A stretch of DNA of 64,000 nucleotides from JABDQA01 sp963759125 (GCA_963759125.1 CAVWXN010000005.1:1240001-1304000); one strand, 5' to 3'; positions 27,452 to 37,163 are shown, counted from the stretch's first letter. The notes: a model not told the origin generated them from the sequence alone. Translations and numbers: made by a program.

Positions 27452-28468
27452 ATGAAACATATATTGGTGACCGGCGGGGCTGGGTATATCGGCAGCCATA
27501 CCTGCCTGGAATTGCTCGAGCAGGGCTATGAGATTACCGTGGTCGACAATCTTGGCAATGCCAAGGAAGAATCGCTGAAGCGGGTCGAACGTCTGAGCGG
27601 CGGGCGGATAAACCTGGTCGTCATCGATGTTCGCGACCGGGAGCGGTTGGCTGCAGTCTTTGCTGAGGCCGAACGCCCCATTGAAGCGGTGATTCATTTT
27701 GCCGGTTTAAAGGCGGTGGGCGAGTCGGTTCAGAAACCACTGCTCTACTATCAGAATAATCTGATCTCGACCCTGGTGCTGACCGAGGTGATGCTCGACC
27801 ATGGTGTCAATAATCTTATCTTCAGCTCCTCGGCCACCGTCTATGGTGATCCGGAAAACAGCCCGATTCCGGAGGAGGCAGCTCTTTTTTGTACCAACCC
27901 CTACGGTCGCACCAAACTGATGACCGAGGAGATCCTGCGCGACATCAATCGGGCCCACCCGCAACTCAATGTTGCCCTGCTGCGCTATTTCAACCCGGTG
28001 GGGGCTCATTTCAGTGGCGAGATTGGTGAAGATCCCACCGGCATCCCGAACAATCTGACCCCCTATATCACCCAGGTGCTGATCGGCAAGCTGGACGAGC
28101 TTTCGGTGTTCGGTGACGACTACCCAACCCCTGATGGTACTGGAGTCAGGGATTATATCCATGTGGTAGATCTGGCTCGGGGCCATGTCAAGGCCCTGGA
28201 CAAACTGGCTGAGAATCCCGGAGTCGTGGCCTATAATCTGGGCACCGGACGGGGCTATTCGGTACTTGAAGTCATTCAGGGGTTTGAAAAGGCCAGCGGC
28301 AGAGCAGTGGCCTATCGGGTCGCCCCGCGACGCCCGGGAGATGCGGCAAGCTGTTATGCAGATCCGGCCAAGGCTGAGCGGGAATTGAACTGGAAAGCTG
28401 AATTCGATCTCGACCAGATGTGTATTGACAGCTGGAACTGGCAGCGGAACAACCCGGAAGGCTATTAA
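27452..28468 (+). CDS. galE: UDP-glucose 4-epimerase
   Basis: NAD-dependent interconversion of UDP-glucose and UDP-galactose. Short-chain dehydrogenase features: HILVTGGAGYIGSHTCLELL at the NAD site, the AVIHFAGLKAVGES loop, catalytic Ser in FSSSATVYGDP and the YxxxK motif in NPYGRTKLMTEEI. RDYIHVVDLARGHVKAL and NLGTGRGYSVLEVI follow. The ATG at 27452 is preferred over a TTG two codons earlier. 338 residues, intact, apparently its own transcription unit. Confidence 0.93.
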   Translation: MKHILVTGGAGYIGSHTCLELLEQGYEITVVDNLGNAKEESLKRVERLSGGRINLVVIDVRDRERLAAVFAEAERPIEAVIHFAGLKAVGESVQKPLLYYQNNLISTLVLTEVMLDHGVNNLIFSSSATVYGDPENSPIPEEAALFCTNPYGRTKLMTEEILRDINRAHPQLNVALLRYFNPVGAHFSGEIGEDPTGIPNNLTPYITQVLIGKLDELSVFGDDYPTPDGTGVRDYIHVVDLARGHVKALDKLAENPGVVAYNLGTGRGYSVLEVIQGFEKASGRAVAYRVAPRRPGDAASCYADPAKAERELNWKAEFDLDQMCIDSWNWQRNNPEGY

Positions 28469-28701
28469 TCACAGCGACTCTGATGTGCTGAGAAACACCA
28501 TTTGAGGCCTTGAATCTATCCTTGTTACAACCCCTATTCTACATTGTCTTATCCCTCTTTTATTTCGTGATTTCAGTCGCTTGATCGACATCCATCAGAT
28601 TCTGTAAAAAAACAATAAATTTTTCTTGAAATCGACTGGTCCGGATGCTAGTTTTGTGCCTTCGTTTCACGTTATGCAACTTTTGCACAACTCGACCAGA
28701 T

Positions 28702-29205
28702 ATGAATTCAACAATAATTTTTGGCTGCGGTAACACCCTCATGGGCGATGACGGTTTTGGCCCTGCGGTGGTTGACTGCTTGAACGCCGAAAGCATTCTG
28801 CCCGATGGGGTTGAAGCCATCGATGCGATGACCGGCGTCCGTGAATATTTGTTCGACTACCTGCTCAGCGAAGAAGGCCGCCCTGAGCATATTATTATTC
28901 TTGATGCGGTTGATTTTGAGGAACGGACCCCTGGTGAACTGTTCTGCATCGAATCCTCCTCGATCCCGGCCAAAAAAATCCATGATTTTTCCCTCCATCA
29001 GTTTCCCACGGTGAACCTCCTGCAGGAGTTGGAAGCCCACACTTCCATCCGGGTAACAATACTGGCCGCCCAGGCCGAGTACATCCCGGCGGAGATCGAG
29101 CCGGGGCTCTCGAAGTCGATGAAATCAGCCGTTACTAGGGCATGTGAGCAGATATTGCACATTGTTCAAAATAAGCAAAACGAGGTGACCATCAATGATG
29201 TATGA
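28702..29205 (+). CDS. Hydrogenase maturation protease
   Basis: HycI/HupD-type endopeptidase that removes the C-terminal tail of a [NiFe] hydrogenase large subunit after nickel insertion. The family start is clear: STIIFGCGNTLMGDDGFGPAVV, with the nickel-sensing acidic pair DD, then IDAMTGVREYLFDYL and IIILDAVDF. The frame is open further upstream but this ATG fits the family start. Its stop overlaps the next start (ATGATGTATGA), so it is translationally coupled to the Hdr-like gene. Its likely target is MvhA encoded 6 kb downstream, which retains a cleavable tail. Confidence 0.9.
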   Translation: MNSTIIFGCGNTLMGDDGFGPAVVDCLNAESILPDGVEAIDAMTGVREYLFDYLLSEEGRPEHIIILDAVDFEERTPGELFCIESSSIPAKKIHDFSLHQFPTVNLLQELEAHTSIRVTILAAQAEYIPAEIEPGLSKSMKSAVTRACEQILHIVQNKQNEVTINDV

Positions 29206-30685
29206 GTTTAGAGTCAGCGAAATGGCTGAAGAATTTGGTGTTCATCGAAATACCATAAGGAACTGGATAAATTCCGGTACTCTTCACGCCAAGGAAGGGC
29301 CCGGTCGCAAGTACCTTATGAAATTCGAGGACTATCAGCTTCTTTGCGAAAAATTCGGGCGGCAGCCGCACATCAAACCATCGAGCTATGTGGATCCGGA
29401 AAAGGTTCGAAAGCTCGAGGAAGATGTTCACCGGCCTGAGCCTCTGGCGCTAGGTTTTACCGAGAAGACAATCTATGGTGACACCAGTTGGGCCGATACC
29501 TGTCTGACCTGCGGCACCTGTGCCAGCGCCTGTCCGATTGCCGGCGTCGACGGCCTTGATCCCAGAAAAATTGTCAGGATGGCTGTGCTCGGACTCGAAG
29601 ATGAACTCAAAGACACTAACTGGCCCTGGAAGTGCACCATGTGTGCCAAGTGTGAGAATGCTTGTCCGGCCGGGGTTCAGATCATGGCACTGATGCGGAG
29701 ACTGCGCGGCCTCAGGGACCGCGACCTGGTACCGGGGCCGATCCACAAAGGTGTGGTGACCTGCCTGGAGCGGGGAAACAATCTCGGTATCCCCAAAGAT
29801 GATTTCGTTTTTCTCTGCGAAGAACTGGGGGAAGAACTCGAAGAAGAAGGACTGGAAGGCTTCAAGACCCCAATCGATGTGGTCGGCGCCAAAGTGCTGG
29901 TGACGGTCAATTCCAAGGAGCCATTCGCCGAACCGGACGACATGAAATACTGGTGGCGGATTTTCCACGCCGCTGGTGAGTCCTGGACCATTTCTTCGGA
30001 GTACTGGGAGGGGGTCAACTGGGGACTGTTTTCCGGTGACGATGAATCAATGAAAACGGTGGTGGGGCGCATCGTCGATAATATGAGGCGCTTGAAATGC
30101 GAGGTGCTGCTCCTCCCCGAATGAGGCCACGCCTACTATGCAACCCGGTTCGGGTTGAACAAATGGTACCCTGAAGCGCTGAACGAATTCAAGATTGTTT
30201 CGGTTTTCGACCTGCTGATGGAATATATCCAAGAGGGACGCATCGAGCTGGACAACAGCAGGCACCAGCTGCGCGCCACCTATCACGATCCCTGCAACTA
30301 CGGACGCAAGTCCATGAAAGCCTTCGGCGTTGCCTACTACGAGGAAGGCCGGATTATTACCCAGAAATGCTGCACCGACTACACGGAGATGGAGCCCAAT
30401 CGGGAAAGCAATTATTGCTGTGGTGCCGGCGGCGGAGCCTGGGCCATGCCGTTTGCCCCGGAACGGGTCTTCTACGGCCGCATCAAGGCCCGGCAGATAA
30501 AGGAGACCGGTGCTGAGCTGGTGATTGCCCCCTGCCACAACTGCAGGGACCAGATGATGAAATCTCTCAATCAGGAATATGATCTCGGTATCGAGGTAAA
30601 GTATCTCTGGGAACTCGTTGCCGACTCTCTGGTCCTCCCTGGTCAGAAGCAGGAAGTGTTGGAAACCGAGGAGGCCGGTGAGTAA
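29195..30685 (+). CDS. HTH-fused HdrD-like Fe-S oxidoreductase, selenoprotein (TGA at 30122-30124 = Sec310)
   Basis: 496 residues with one recoded TGA. Residues 1-60 form a MerR/excisionase-type helix-turn-helix (FRVSEMAEEFGVHRNTIRNW). Residues 100-165 carry two [4Fe-4S] motifs like HdrC (CLTCGTCASACP and CTMCAKCENACP). Residues 200-480 resemble HdrB/HdrD, with a cysteine-rich domain near the end: DPCNYGR, SNYCCGAGGGAW and APCHNC. The TGA sits in LLLPE-Sec-GHAYYATRFG where related proteins have PECGH, and the same frame continues to TAA at 30685. It probably supplies the HdrB/C function to the HdrA-Mvh complex. An HTH on an Hdr subunit is unusual. Confidence 0.85.
30122..30157 (+). promoter_or_regulatory. 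Sec codon TGA and bSECIS-like hairpin, HTH-HdrD
   Basis: TGA at 30122-30124. Stem CAACCC 30141-30146 with GGGTTG 30152-30157, loop GGTTC. The loop begins 22 nt after the TGA, within the bacterial SECIS range, and the GGU apex resembles that of E. coli fdhF. Confidence 0.8.
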
Positions 30686-30765
30686 CCGGACCTAGAATCA
30701 GGACTACAAAGAACTGGTTTCGGAGAATCCGGAATCTCAAGAATTTATAAGAGGAGACACCCACC

Positions 30766-33700
30766 ATGCTGAATATGAAAAAAGTCGGGTCGGTGATGAT
30801 AGTCGGCGGGGGTATTACCGGTATGCAGGCAGCGCTGGACATGGCCGATGCAGGTTATTACGTCTATCTGGTCGAAAGGTCCGGAGCCATCGGCGGAGCG
30901 ATGGCCCAGTTGGATAAGACCTTTCCGACCAACGACTGCTCGATGTGAATTATCGCGCCAAAACTGGTTGAGTGCGGTCGGCACTTGAATATACAACTGA
31001 TGACCCTAAGCGAGGTTGCTGCTATCTCAGGAGAAGCGGGCAATTTCGAGGTTACTGTTAAAGAGCAGCCACGCTATGTGGATATGGAAAAATGCATTGC
31101 CTGCGGAGAGTGTGCAGCCCAATGCCCGAAAAAAATCGACAGCGACTACGATGCTGCCACCGGCAAGCGCAAGGCCATCTACGTAAAATACGCCCAGGCG
31201 GTACCGCTCAAATATCAGATTGATGCGGACAGCTGCATCCGCTTCAAGAAAGCGGGAGCCTGTGGCTTCTGTGAAAAGGTCTGTCCGGCCGATGCCATCA
31301 ATTTCGACGACACCGAAAAGATGCACCACCTCAACGTCGGGGCCATCGTCATGGCGCCCGGGTTCGAACCTTTCGACCCGGCCACGGCCGGGGTCTGGGG
31401 GTATGGCCGCTATCCCAATGTCATAACCTCCCTGCAGTTCGAGCGCTATATGTCCGCTTCCGGCCCCACCGAGGGACACCTGATTCGGCCCTCCGACGGC
31501 AAGGAAATCACCAAGGTTGCCTTCCTCCAGTGCGTCGGCTCGCGTGACGAGAACAAATGCGGCAATGGTTACTGTTCATCAGTCTGCTGCATGTATGCGA
31601 TTAAGGAAGCGGTGATGGCCAAAGATCATGTGCCGGGACTGCGCACCTCAATTTTCATGATGGACATGAGGACCCACGGCAAGGATTTCGACCGCTACTA
31701 TCAGCGGGCCAAGGAAGAATCCGGTGTACGCTTCGTCCGCTGCCGGGTGCACGGGGTAGAACCGGAAGGCGCTAGTGGTGACCTGCGCCTGCACTATATC
31801 AATGAGGAGGGACGCCAGGTAGAGGAGTACTTCGACCTGGTGGTGCTCTCCGTTGGTCTGCAGATTCCCGAGCACGTCAAAAAACTCAGCAGCATGGCCG
31901 GAGTCAGGCTGACCAGCGACAGCTTCGTCGCCACCTCTGACTTTTCCCCGGTGTCGACTTCCAAGAAGGGGATCTTCACCTGCGGGGCTTTTGCGGGTCC
32001 CAAGGATATTCCCCAGTCGGTCCTCGAAGGGTCCGCCGCTGCCGCCGCCGTTGCCGATATATTGGCTCCAGCGCGTGGAGAACTGACCCAGGAAAAGAGT
32101 TTCCCGGAAGAACGTGAGATCGGCGGCGAAGATCCCCGAGTAGGTGTCTTTGTCTGTCACTGCGGTTCCAATATTGCCGGCGTCGTCGACGTCGAAGCGG
32201 TGGAGCGAATATGCCCAGGAACTGCCGGGAGTCGTCCACGTGGAGCGAAATCTGTTCAGCTGTTCCCAGGACACCCAGGAGCAGATGATCCAGACCATTA
32301 AGGAAAAAGGGCTGAACCGGGTGGTGGTCGCCGCCTGTACACCCCGAACCCATGAGCCTCTGTTCCGAGAGACTCTGAAATCGGCTGGTTTGAACGAATA
32401 TCTGGTGGAAATGGCCAACATCAGGAACCAGAATTCCTGGGTCCATTCAGCACATCCGGACACCGCCACTCTCAAGGCCAAAGATCTGGTGCGAATGGCA
32501 GTGGCCAAGGTGGCCCGGCAGTTTTCACTGCAGCCTATCTCGGTGCCGATCAAACAGAAAGGGCTGGTGATTGGGGGCGGCATCGCCGGCATGACCTCGG
32601 CACTGAATCTGGCCGAGCAGGGCTTCGAAGTGCATCTCGTTGAAAAGACTCAGGCGCTGGGCGGCAACGCCATTTTCTGGGCCATACCTGGTCCGGTGAA
32701 GCGATCTCTGCTCGGGCTGCCAAGATGATCGAGGAAGTCGCCAAAAATGAAAAAATCATCCTTCATACCGGATTTGAAGTAACCGCTGCTGAGGGGTTTG
32801 TCGGCAACTTCCGCTCCACCATCTCCGCCAAAGACGGCCTGACCAAGACCATCGATCACGGGATTGGTATCGTAGCCACCGGCGGTCAGCCGCTGCGTCC
32901 CAAGGAATATGGCTACGGGCGCATCCCCAATGTGGTCACCTCCCTTGAATTTGATCGGCTCTTCAAACTCAAGGAACAGCACGCGGTCAAAGCAAAGTCG
33001 ATTGTCTTCATTCAGTGTGTCGGTTCCCGTGAGAAGGAGAGGATGTATTGTTCGAAGGTGTGCTGCACCCATTCGGTACAGACCGCCATCGACCTCAAAC
33101 AGGAAGATCCGAACCGGATGATCTATATTCTCTACCGCGATATGCGAACCTATGGTCAGCGGGAGGCGCTGTATAAAAAAGCACGTGAACTGGGCGTCAT
33201 CTTCATCAACTACGAGCTGCACGGTAAACCCAGGGTAGACGTCAAGCATAAGAAGGCGGTCATCGAGGTCTGGGATCACGTACTGCATCGTCCGCTGGCA
33301 ATAGAAGCCGATATGGTGGTGCTGGCCACTGCCATCGTGGCCACTCCGGGCAGTGATAAACTGAACAAGCTCTACAAGGTGTCAGTTGACGGCGACGGCT
33401 TTTTTCAGGAAGCCCACGCCAAACTGCGACCGGTTGATTTTGCCACCGACGGCATGTTTGTTGCAGGCTTGGCCCACTATCCGAAACCGGTGGAGGAATC
33501 GGTTGCCCAGGCCCTGGCCGCTTCGGCCCGGGCAGCGACCCTGCTGTCGAGGTCCGAGGTCAGCCTCGATGCCATCAAGGCGGAACCCGATCTCAAATAT
33601 TGCGATGGCTGTGCCCTGTGCCTGGACGTCTGTCCGTATCATGCCATTACCCTGGTCGAGGAGAGTGGCGATGAGGGCCGGATTTCCAAATATATCACGG

Positions 33701-33825
33701 TTAACAAGGCCCAATGCAAGGGCTGCGGGCTCTGTCAGGGTACCTGTCCGAAACGCGGTGTAATTGTACAGGGCTTTACAATGGATCAGATCAGCGCCCA
33801 GATTGAAGCGGCGCTGGCCGTGTGA
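30766..33825 (+). CDS. hdrA: HdrA, tandem-module form, selenoprotein (TGA at 30946-30948 = Sec61; two frameshifts)
   Basis: Flavin-bifurcating subunit of about 1,019 residues. First module: FAD motif MIVGGGITGMQAALDMADAG, then NDCSM-Sec-IIAPKLVECGRH with TGA at a cysteine conserved in HdrA (CSMC), then CIACGECAAQCPKK and CGFCEKVCPADAI clusters. Second module: CHCGSNIAGVVDVEAV, NLFSCSQDTQEQM, a second FAD motif LVIGGGIAGMTSALNLAEQG and two C-terminal ferredoxin clusters (CDGCALCLDVCP, CKGCGLCQGTCP). Frameshifts near 32207 and 32676 cancel each other. The same cysteine is known to be selenocysteine in Methanococcus HdrA. RBS AGAGGAG before the ATG. Confidence 0.88.
30946..30988 (+). promoter_or_regulatory. 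Sec codon TGA and bSECIS-like hairpin, HdrA
   Basis: TGA at 30946-30948. Stem 30968-30975 with 30981-30988 (8 pairs including two G-U), loop GGTCG. The loop starts 27 nt after TGA. The GGTC apex matches the E. coli fdhF SECIS apex as I know it. Confidence 0.75.
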
Positions 33826-33874
33826 GAATTCGGGTAAAAGGGGAATTGTCCCATAACCATAAAGGAGTTGAGTA

Positions 33875-34291
33875 ATGAGTTTTGAACCCAAAATCATTGC
33901 ATTCTGCTGCAACTGGTGCTCCTATGCCGCCGCCGACCTGGCCGGTACTTCGAGAATGCAGTACCCGCCCAACGTCAGAATCATCAGGGTTATGTGTTCG
34001 GGCATGGTGCATCCGGAGTTCATCACCAAGGCCTTGGACCAGGGGGCTGACGGTGTCATGGTCCTGGGCTGACACCTGGGCGAATGTCATTACCTGGATG
34101 GTAATTATAAAGCACTGTCGCGCTCAGATATGGTGGTCGATCTGCTGGAAGACTACGGCTATGAACCAGAACGTTTTGCCATAACCTGGGTATCGTCGGC
34201 CGAGCCCGATAAATTCGTCCAGGCCGTCACTGAAATGACCGAGAAGATCAAGAAGCTCGGTCCCATTCAGGACCAGGCTCAAGCCGTATAG
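33875..34291 (+). CDS. mvhD: MvhD-type iron-sulfur protein, selenoprotein (TGA at 34070-34072 = Sec66)
   Basis: Electron-transfer subunit that links the hydrogenase MvhAG to HdrA; 138 residues, normal for MvhD. It begins FEPKIIAFCCNWCSYAAADL and contains RVMCSGMVHPEF. TGA replaces the cysteine of the conserved GCHxGxCHY motif: the frame reads VMVLG-Sec-HLGECHYLDGNY and continues to TAG at 34289-34291. VhuD of Methanococcus, the homologue, is a known selenoprotein. AAAGGAG precedes the ATG; mvhG follows after 11 bases. Confidence 0.93.
34070..34105 (+). promoter_or_regulatory. Sec codon TGA and bSECIS-like hairpin, MvhD
   Basis: TGA at 34070-34072. Perfect stem ATTACC 34089-34094 with GGTAAT 34100-34105, loop TGGAT starting 22 nt after TGA. 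Confidence 0.82.
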
Positions 34292-34302
34292 AGGAGGTAG
34301 AG

Positions 34303-35247
34303 ATGGGAGTTGCGACTGCTTTAGAATGGCTGAGTTCCTGTTCCGGATGCGAAATAGCCATCCTCAATATAGGAGAGGATCTAGTAGAGCTGCTGACCGA
34401 GCATCTTGATATCGTCCATGCCCCGGTCCTCATGGATCATAAATATTTCGGCCAATGCGGTGATGAAGGCACGGAGCTGGAGATCCCCGAAGCGGTGGTC
34501 GGTATCGTTACCGGCGGAGTGTCGAACGAGGAACACCTTGAAGTGCTCGAGGAGATGCGCAAGAAATGCAAGGTCCTGATTGCCCTCGGTTCATGCGCCA
34601 CCCAGGGCGGCATTCCGGCCCTGATGAATGGTCAGGATTCGGCCCGAAGTTTCGACGAGATATATCAGACCCCGTCGACTGATGAAGGGTCGCCGCGGCC
34701 GGACCAGGGTGTTCCCGAACTGCTGGATCGCACTTACGCCCTCGATGAAAAGGTCAAGATCGACCTGATGCTCCCCGGCTGCCCGCCGAACCCGGCCCAT
34801 ATCGCCGAAGTGATCACCGCCCTGCTCGAGGACAGAGAGCCCGAGCTGCCGACCAAGAGTGTCTGCGACAGCTGTCCCACCAGGAGGGAAGGAAAGGGCA
34901 GTGTGGCCACGGTCAAGCGCTATACCGAGAATGTTGAGTTCGACCCGGAGAAACCGGTCAGCGAAATGCGCTGTCTGCTCGAACAGGGGTTCATGTGCAT
35001 GGGGCCGGTCACCGCCGCCGGGTGCGCCAAACGCGGCGCTCCGAGCTGCATAGAGGCCCGGGTTCCGTGCCGCGGCTGTTTTGGTTCGGTCATGCCGAAA
35101 GGCAACCAGATGCTCGATATGATGAATGCGCTGGCCAGCAACGGCATCGATTTTAAATCTGTGGTGGATCGCCGGTCCATGCTGAGGTTCAGCGGCGCCC
35201 ATGGCAATCTGCGGCCCCCACGCAAGGCCGCTGTGAAGGAGGAATAA
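34303..35247 (+). CDS. mvhG: [NiFe] hydrogenase small subunit MvhG
   Basis: Small, Fe-S subunit of a cytoplasmic group 3c hydrogenase; carries electrons from the Ni site to MvhD. 314 residues, no Tat signal, consistent with group 3. Proximal cluster ligands: WLSSCSGCEIAIL, LGSCATQGGIP and LPGCPPNP. The C-terminal half holds the further clusters (VCDSCPTRREG, GFMCMGPVTAAGCAKRGAPSC, VPCRGCFGSVMPKG). GAGGAGG lies 6 bases before the ATG. No in-frame TGA. mvhA starts 1 base after the stop. Confidence 0.94.
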   Translation: MGVATALEWLSSCSGCEIAILNIGEDLVELLTEHLDIVHAPVLMDHKYFGQCGDEGTELEIPEAVVGIVTGGVSNEEHLEVLEEMRKKCKVLIALGSCATQGGIPALMNGQDSARSFDEIYQTPSTDEGSPRPDQGVPELLDRTYALDEKVKIDLMLPGCPPNPAHIAEVITALLEDREPELPTKSVCDSCPTRREGKGSVATVKRYTENVEFDPEKPVSEMRCLLEQGFMCMGPVTAAGCAKRGAPSCIEARVPCRGCFGSVMPKGNQMLDMMNALASNGIDFKSVVDRRSMLRFSGAHGNLRPPRKAAVKEE

Positions 35248-35248
35248 G

Positions 35249-36697
35249 ATGGGTAAGGTATTGCAAATTCAACCGGTTACCCGAATCGAGGGACATGCCC
35301 GAATCTCGGTGCATCTCAGCGACGACGGTAACGTCGAAGACGCCTACATGAGCCTGATGTCTCTGCGCGGCTTCGAAAAATTCATAGAGGGGAGGCCCGC
35401 CGAAGAGGTGCCCCGGATCGTCAACCGGATCTGCGGAATCTGTCCGTGGATGCATCACACCGCCTCGAACAAAGCGGTGGACGGCTGCTTCGGTGTGACG
35501 CCGACGCCCACCGGCCATAAGCTTCGGGAACTGCTGCAGGTGATGGCTCACATCAATGACAAGATCCTCCATTTCTTTTTCCTGGCGGCCCCCGATTTTG
35601 TGCTCGGTCCCGATGCCGACTACTCGGTGAGAAATGTGATCGGAGTGGTCAAGGCTGCCCCGGAACTGGCCTCGAAGGTCGTCAAGATGCGCCAGCTCGG
35701 CCAGATGATGCTCGACCGCTTTGCCGGAAAGGCGATTCATCCGATCGCCGCGGTCGTCGGCGGCTTTTCCAAGCCGATGCTCGAGGCGGAGCGTCAGGAG
35801 TTGCTCAATGATACTCGGACATTGCTGGATTTCTCACAGTACGCGCTCGATTTCGCCAAGGAGAACGTGTTCAGCAAATATATGGACGTCATCGGCGAGC
35901 TGGGGGTCATTACCACCGGCTTTCTCGGCACCGTCGATCGTGCGGATGGCTCCTTCAGAATATATGACGGTAAGCAGCGTTTAATGAAGGCCGACGGCAG
36001 CTACGTCGACTTTGAGGGAGAAGATTATCTCGATTACCTCGGCGAACATGTCGAACCGTGGGGCTACGGCAAGATGCCGTATGCCAAGTCCTGGAACGAA
36101 GGGTTCTCCCTGGATCTGGATGAGCCCAAAGGCATCTATCGGGCTAACACGCTGGCCAGACTAAACGTCTGTGAACAGATGTCCACTCCCAGGGCCCAGG
36201 CAGCGCTGGAGGAATTCCGGGAAGCCTTCGGCCGCCCGGCTCAGGCAACCCTGCTCTATCACTATGCCCGCCTGATCGAGCTGGTGTACGCCTGTGAACG
36301 GACCATCGAACTGCTCGACTGGGAAGGCATTACCGATACCGATGTGCGGGCCAAGGTGAATCCTGGGGCAGGCCGGGGCGTCGGAGTGGTCGAGGCACCT
36401 CGCGGCACGCTGATCCATGATTATACGACCGATGCCAACGGCTGTATCGAATCAGCCAATCTAATCGTCGGCACGACCCACAATATCGGGCCGATGAATA
36501 TGAGCGTCAAACAGGCCGCCACCTCGCTCATTAAGGATGGTGTCTACGATCAGGGGATACTCAACAAGGTGGAGATGGCCGTCCGGGCCTATGACCCGTG
36601 AATGTCCTGCGCTACCCACCGCCTGGATGGCGGAATCCCCCTGGCTTTGGAAATCATTAACTCGGAAGGAAACCTGGTTGAGACGATAACCAATTGA
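35249..36697 (+). CDS. mvhA: [NiFeSe] hydrogenase large subunit MvhA, selenoprotein (TGA at 36599-36601 = Sec451)
   Basis: Active-site subunit that oxidises H2. N-terminal ligand pair in NRICGICPWMHH and late segment GVVEAPRGTLIHDY are standard. At the C-terminus the family motif DPCxxCxxH reads DP-Sec-MSCATH: TGA replaces the first, nickel-binding cysteine, as in [NiFeSe] hydrogenases. The frame continues 25 residues past the histidine to TGA at 36695-36697. That tail should be removed by the maturation protease encoded at 28702. Corrected length 482. A naive call stops at 36601 and would lose both C-terminal ligands. Confidence 0.95.
36599..36633 (+). promoter_or_regulatory. Sec codon TGA and bSECIS-like hairpin, MvhA
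   Basis: TGA at 36599-36601. Stem CCGCC 36619-36623 with GGCGG 36629-36633, loop TGGAT starting 22 nt after TGA, the same loop and distance as in mvhD. The hairpin is encoded in the tail after the ATH motif, which is cleaved off. Confidence 0.82.
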
Positions 36698-36837
36698 CAA
36701 AATAGCGGAAGGTGACGCAGACTGCGGTACCAACCCATACTCTTGACGGCGGATATAATTTTGAGTATCACACTAGTGGCTGAACCCCGGAGCAGTGGGA
36801 AAGGAGTTCTGCTGCGATTCTTGGAAACGGAGTTGCT

Positions 36838-37089
36838 ATGACTGCAAAAGCAAAACGGTCTGCCAGATTACGGGTGCGAGCGGAAAATCCCAGCGGCGCC
36901 TGTGGCAATGTGGATCACATGACAATAGACGAACTCAAGGCCCGGGCCGTTGATGAAAGTTTCGACGGCAGCTGTCCCTCCTGCGGTATGTTTCATTTAA
37001 CCAGGGCTGATATAGAAGCGCTTGAAGCAGAAAAAATCAGCGAATCTAAATATTACACTGAAATGAGAAAGGAGGCTGAGCAGGCCTGA
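36838..37089 (+). CDS. Small CxxC protein of the hydrogenase operon
   Basis: 83 residues, no recognised family. Basic N-terminus (TAKAKRSARLRVRAENP), then GACGNVDHMTIDEL and a CPSCGMFHLTRADIEAL segment. The CxxC plus nearby Cys and His could bind zinc or a cluster. GGAG precedes the ATG. It lies 140 bases after mvhA and 74 bases before the HypD-like gene, so it is likely co-transcribed with the hydrogenase and could be an accessory factor. Confidence 0.7.
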   Translation: MTAKAKRSARLRVRAENPSGACGNVDHMTIDELKARAVDESFDGSCPSCGMFHLTRADIEALEAEKISESKYYTEMRKEAEQA

Positions 37090-37163
37090 TACTTCTTTTT
37101 CAATCATTGTTATTGTGCGTCCCTGCCTCGTTTTTATGGCGCTGCAGGGTACAGAGGTGAGCC

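Noticed and set aside
31355..31375. tRNA T-arm-like string GGGTTCGAACCTT
   Set aside because: Inside the hdrA coding sequence, with no acceptor or anticodon stems around it.
29195..36601. Reading the four TGA codons in the Hdr/Mvh operon as nonsense mutations or sequencing errors
   Set aside because: All four fall exactly on conserved cysteines, frames continue without shift, and each has a SECIS-like hairpin. Random errors elsewhere in the window are frameshifts, not in-frame TGA.
36740..36770. Promoter between mvhA and the small CxxC gene (TTGACG, TATAAT)
   Set aside because: The two hexamers are only about 5 bases apart, so they cannot form a normal promoter.
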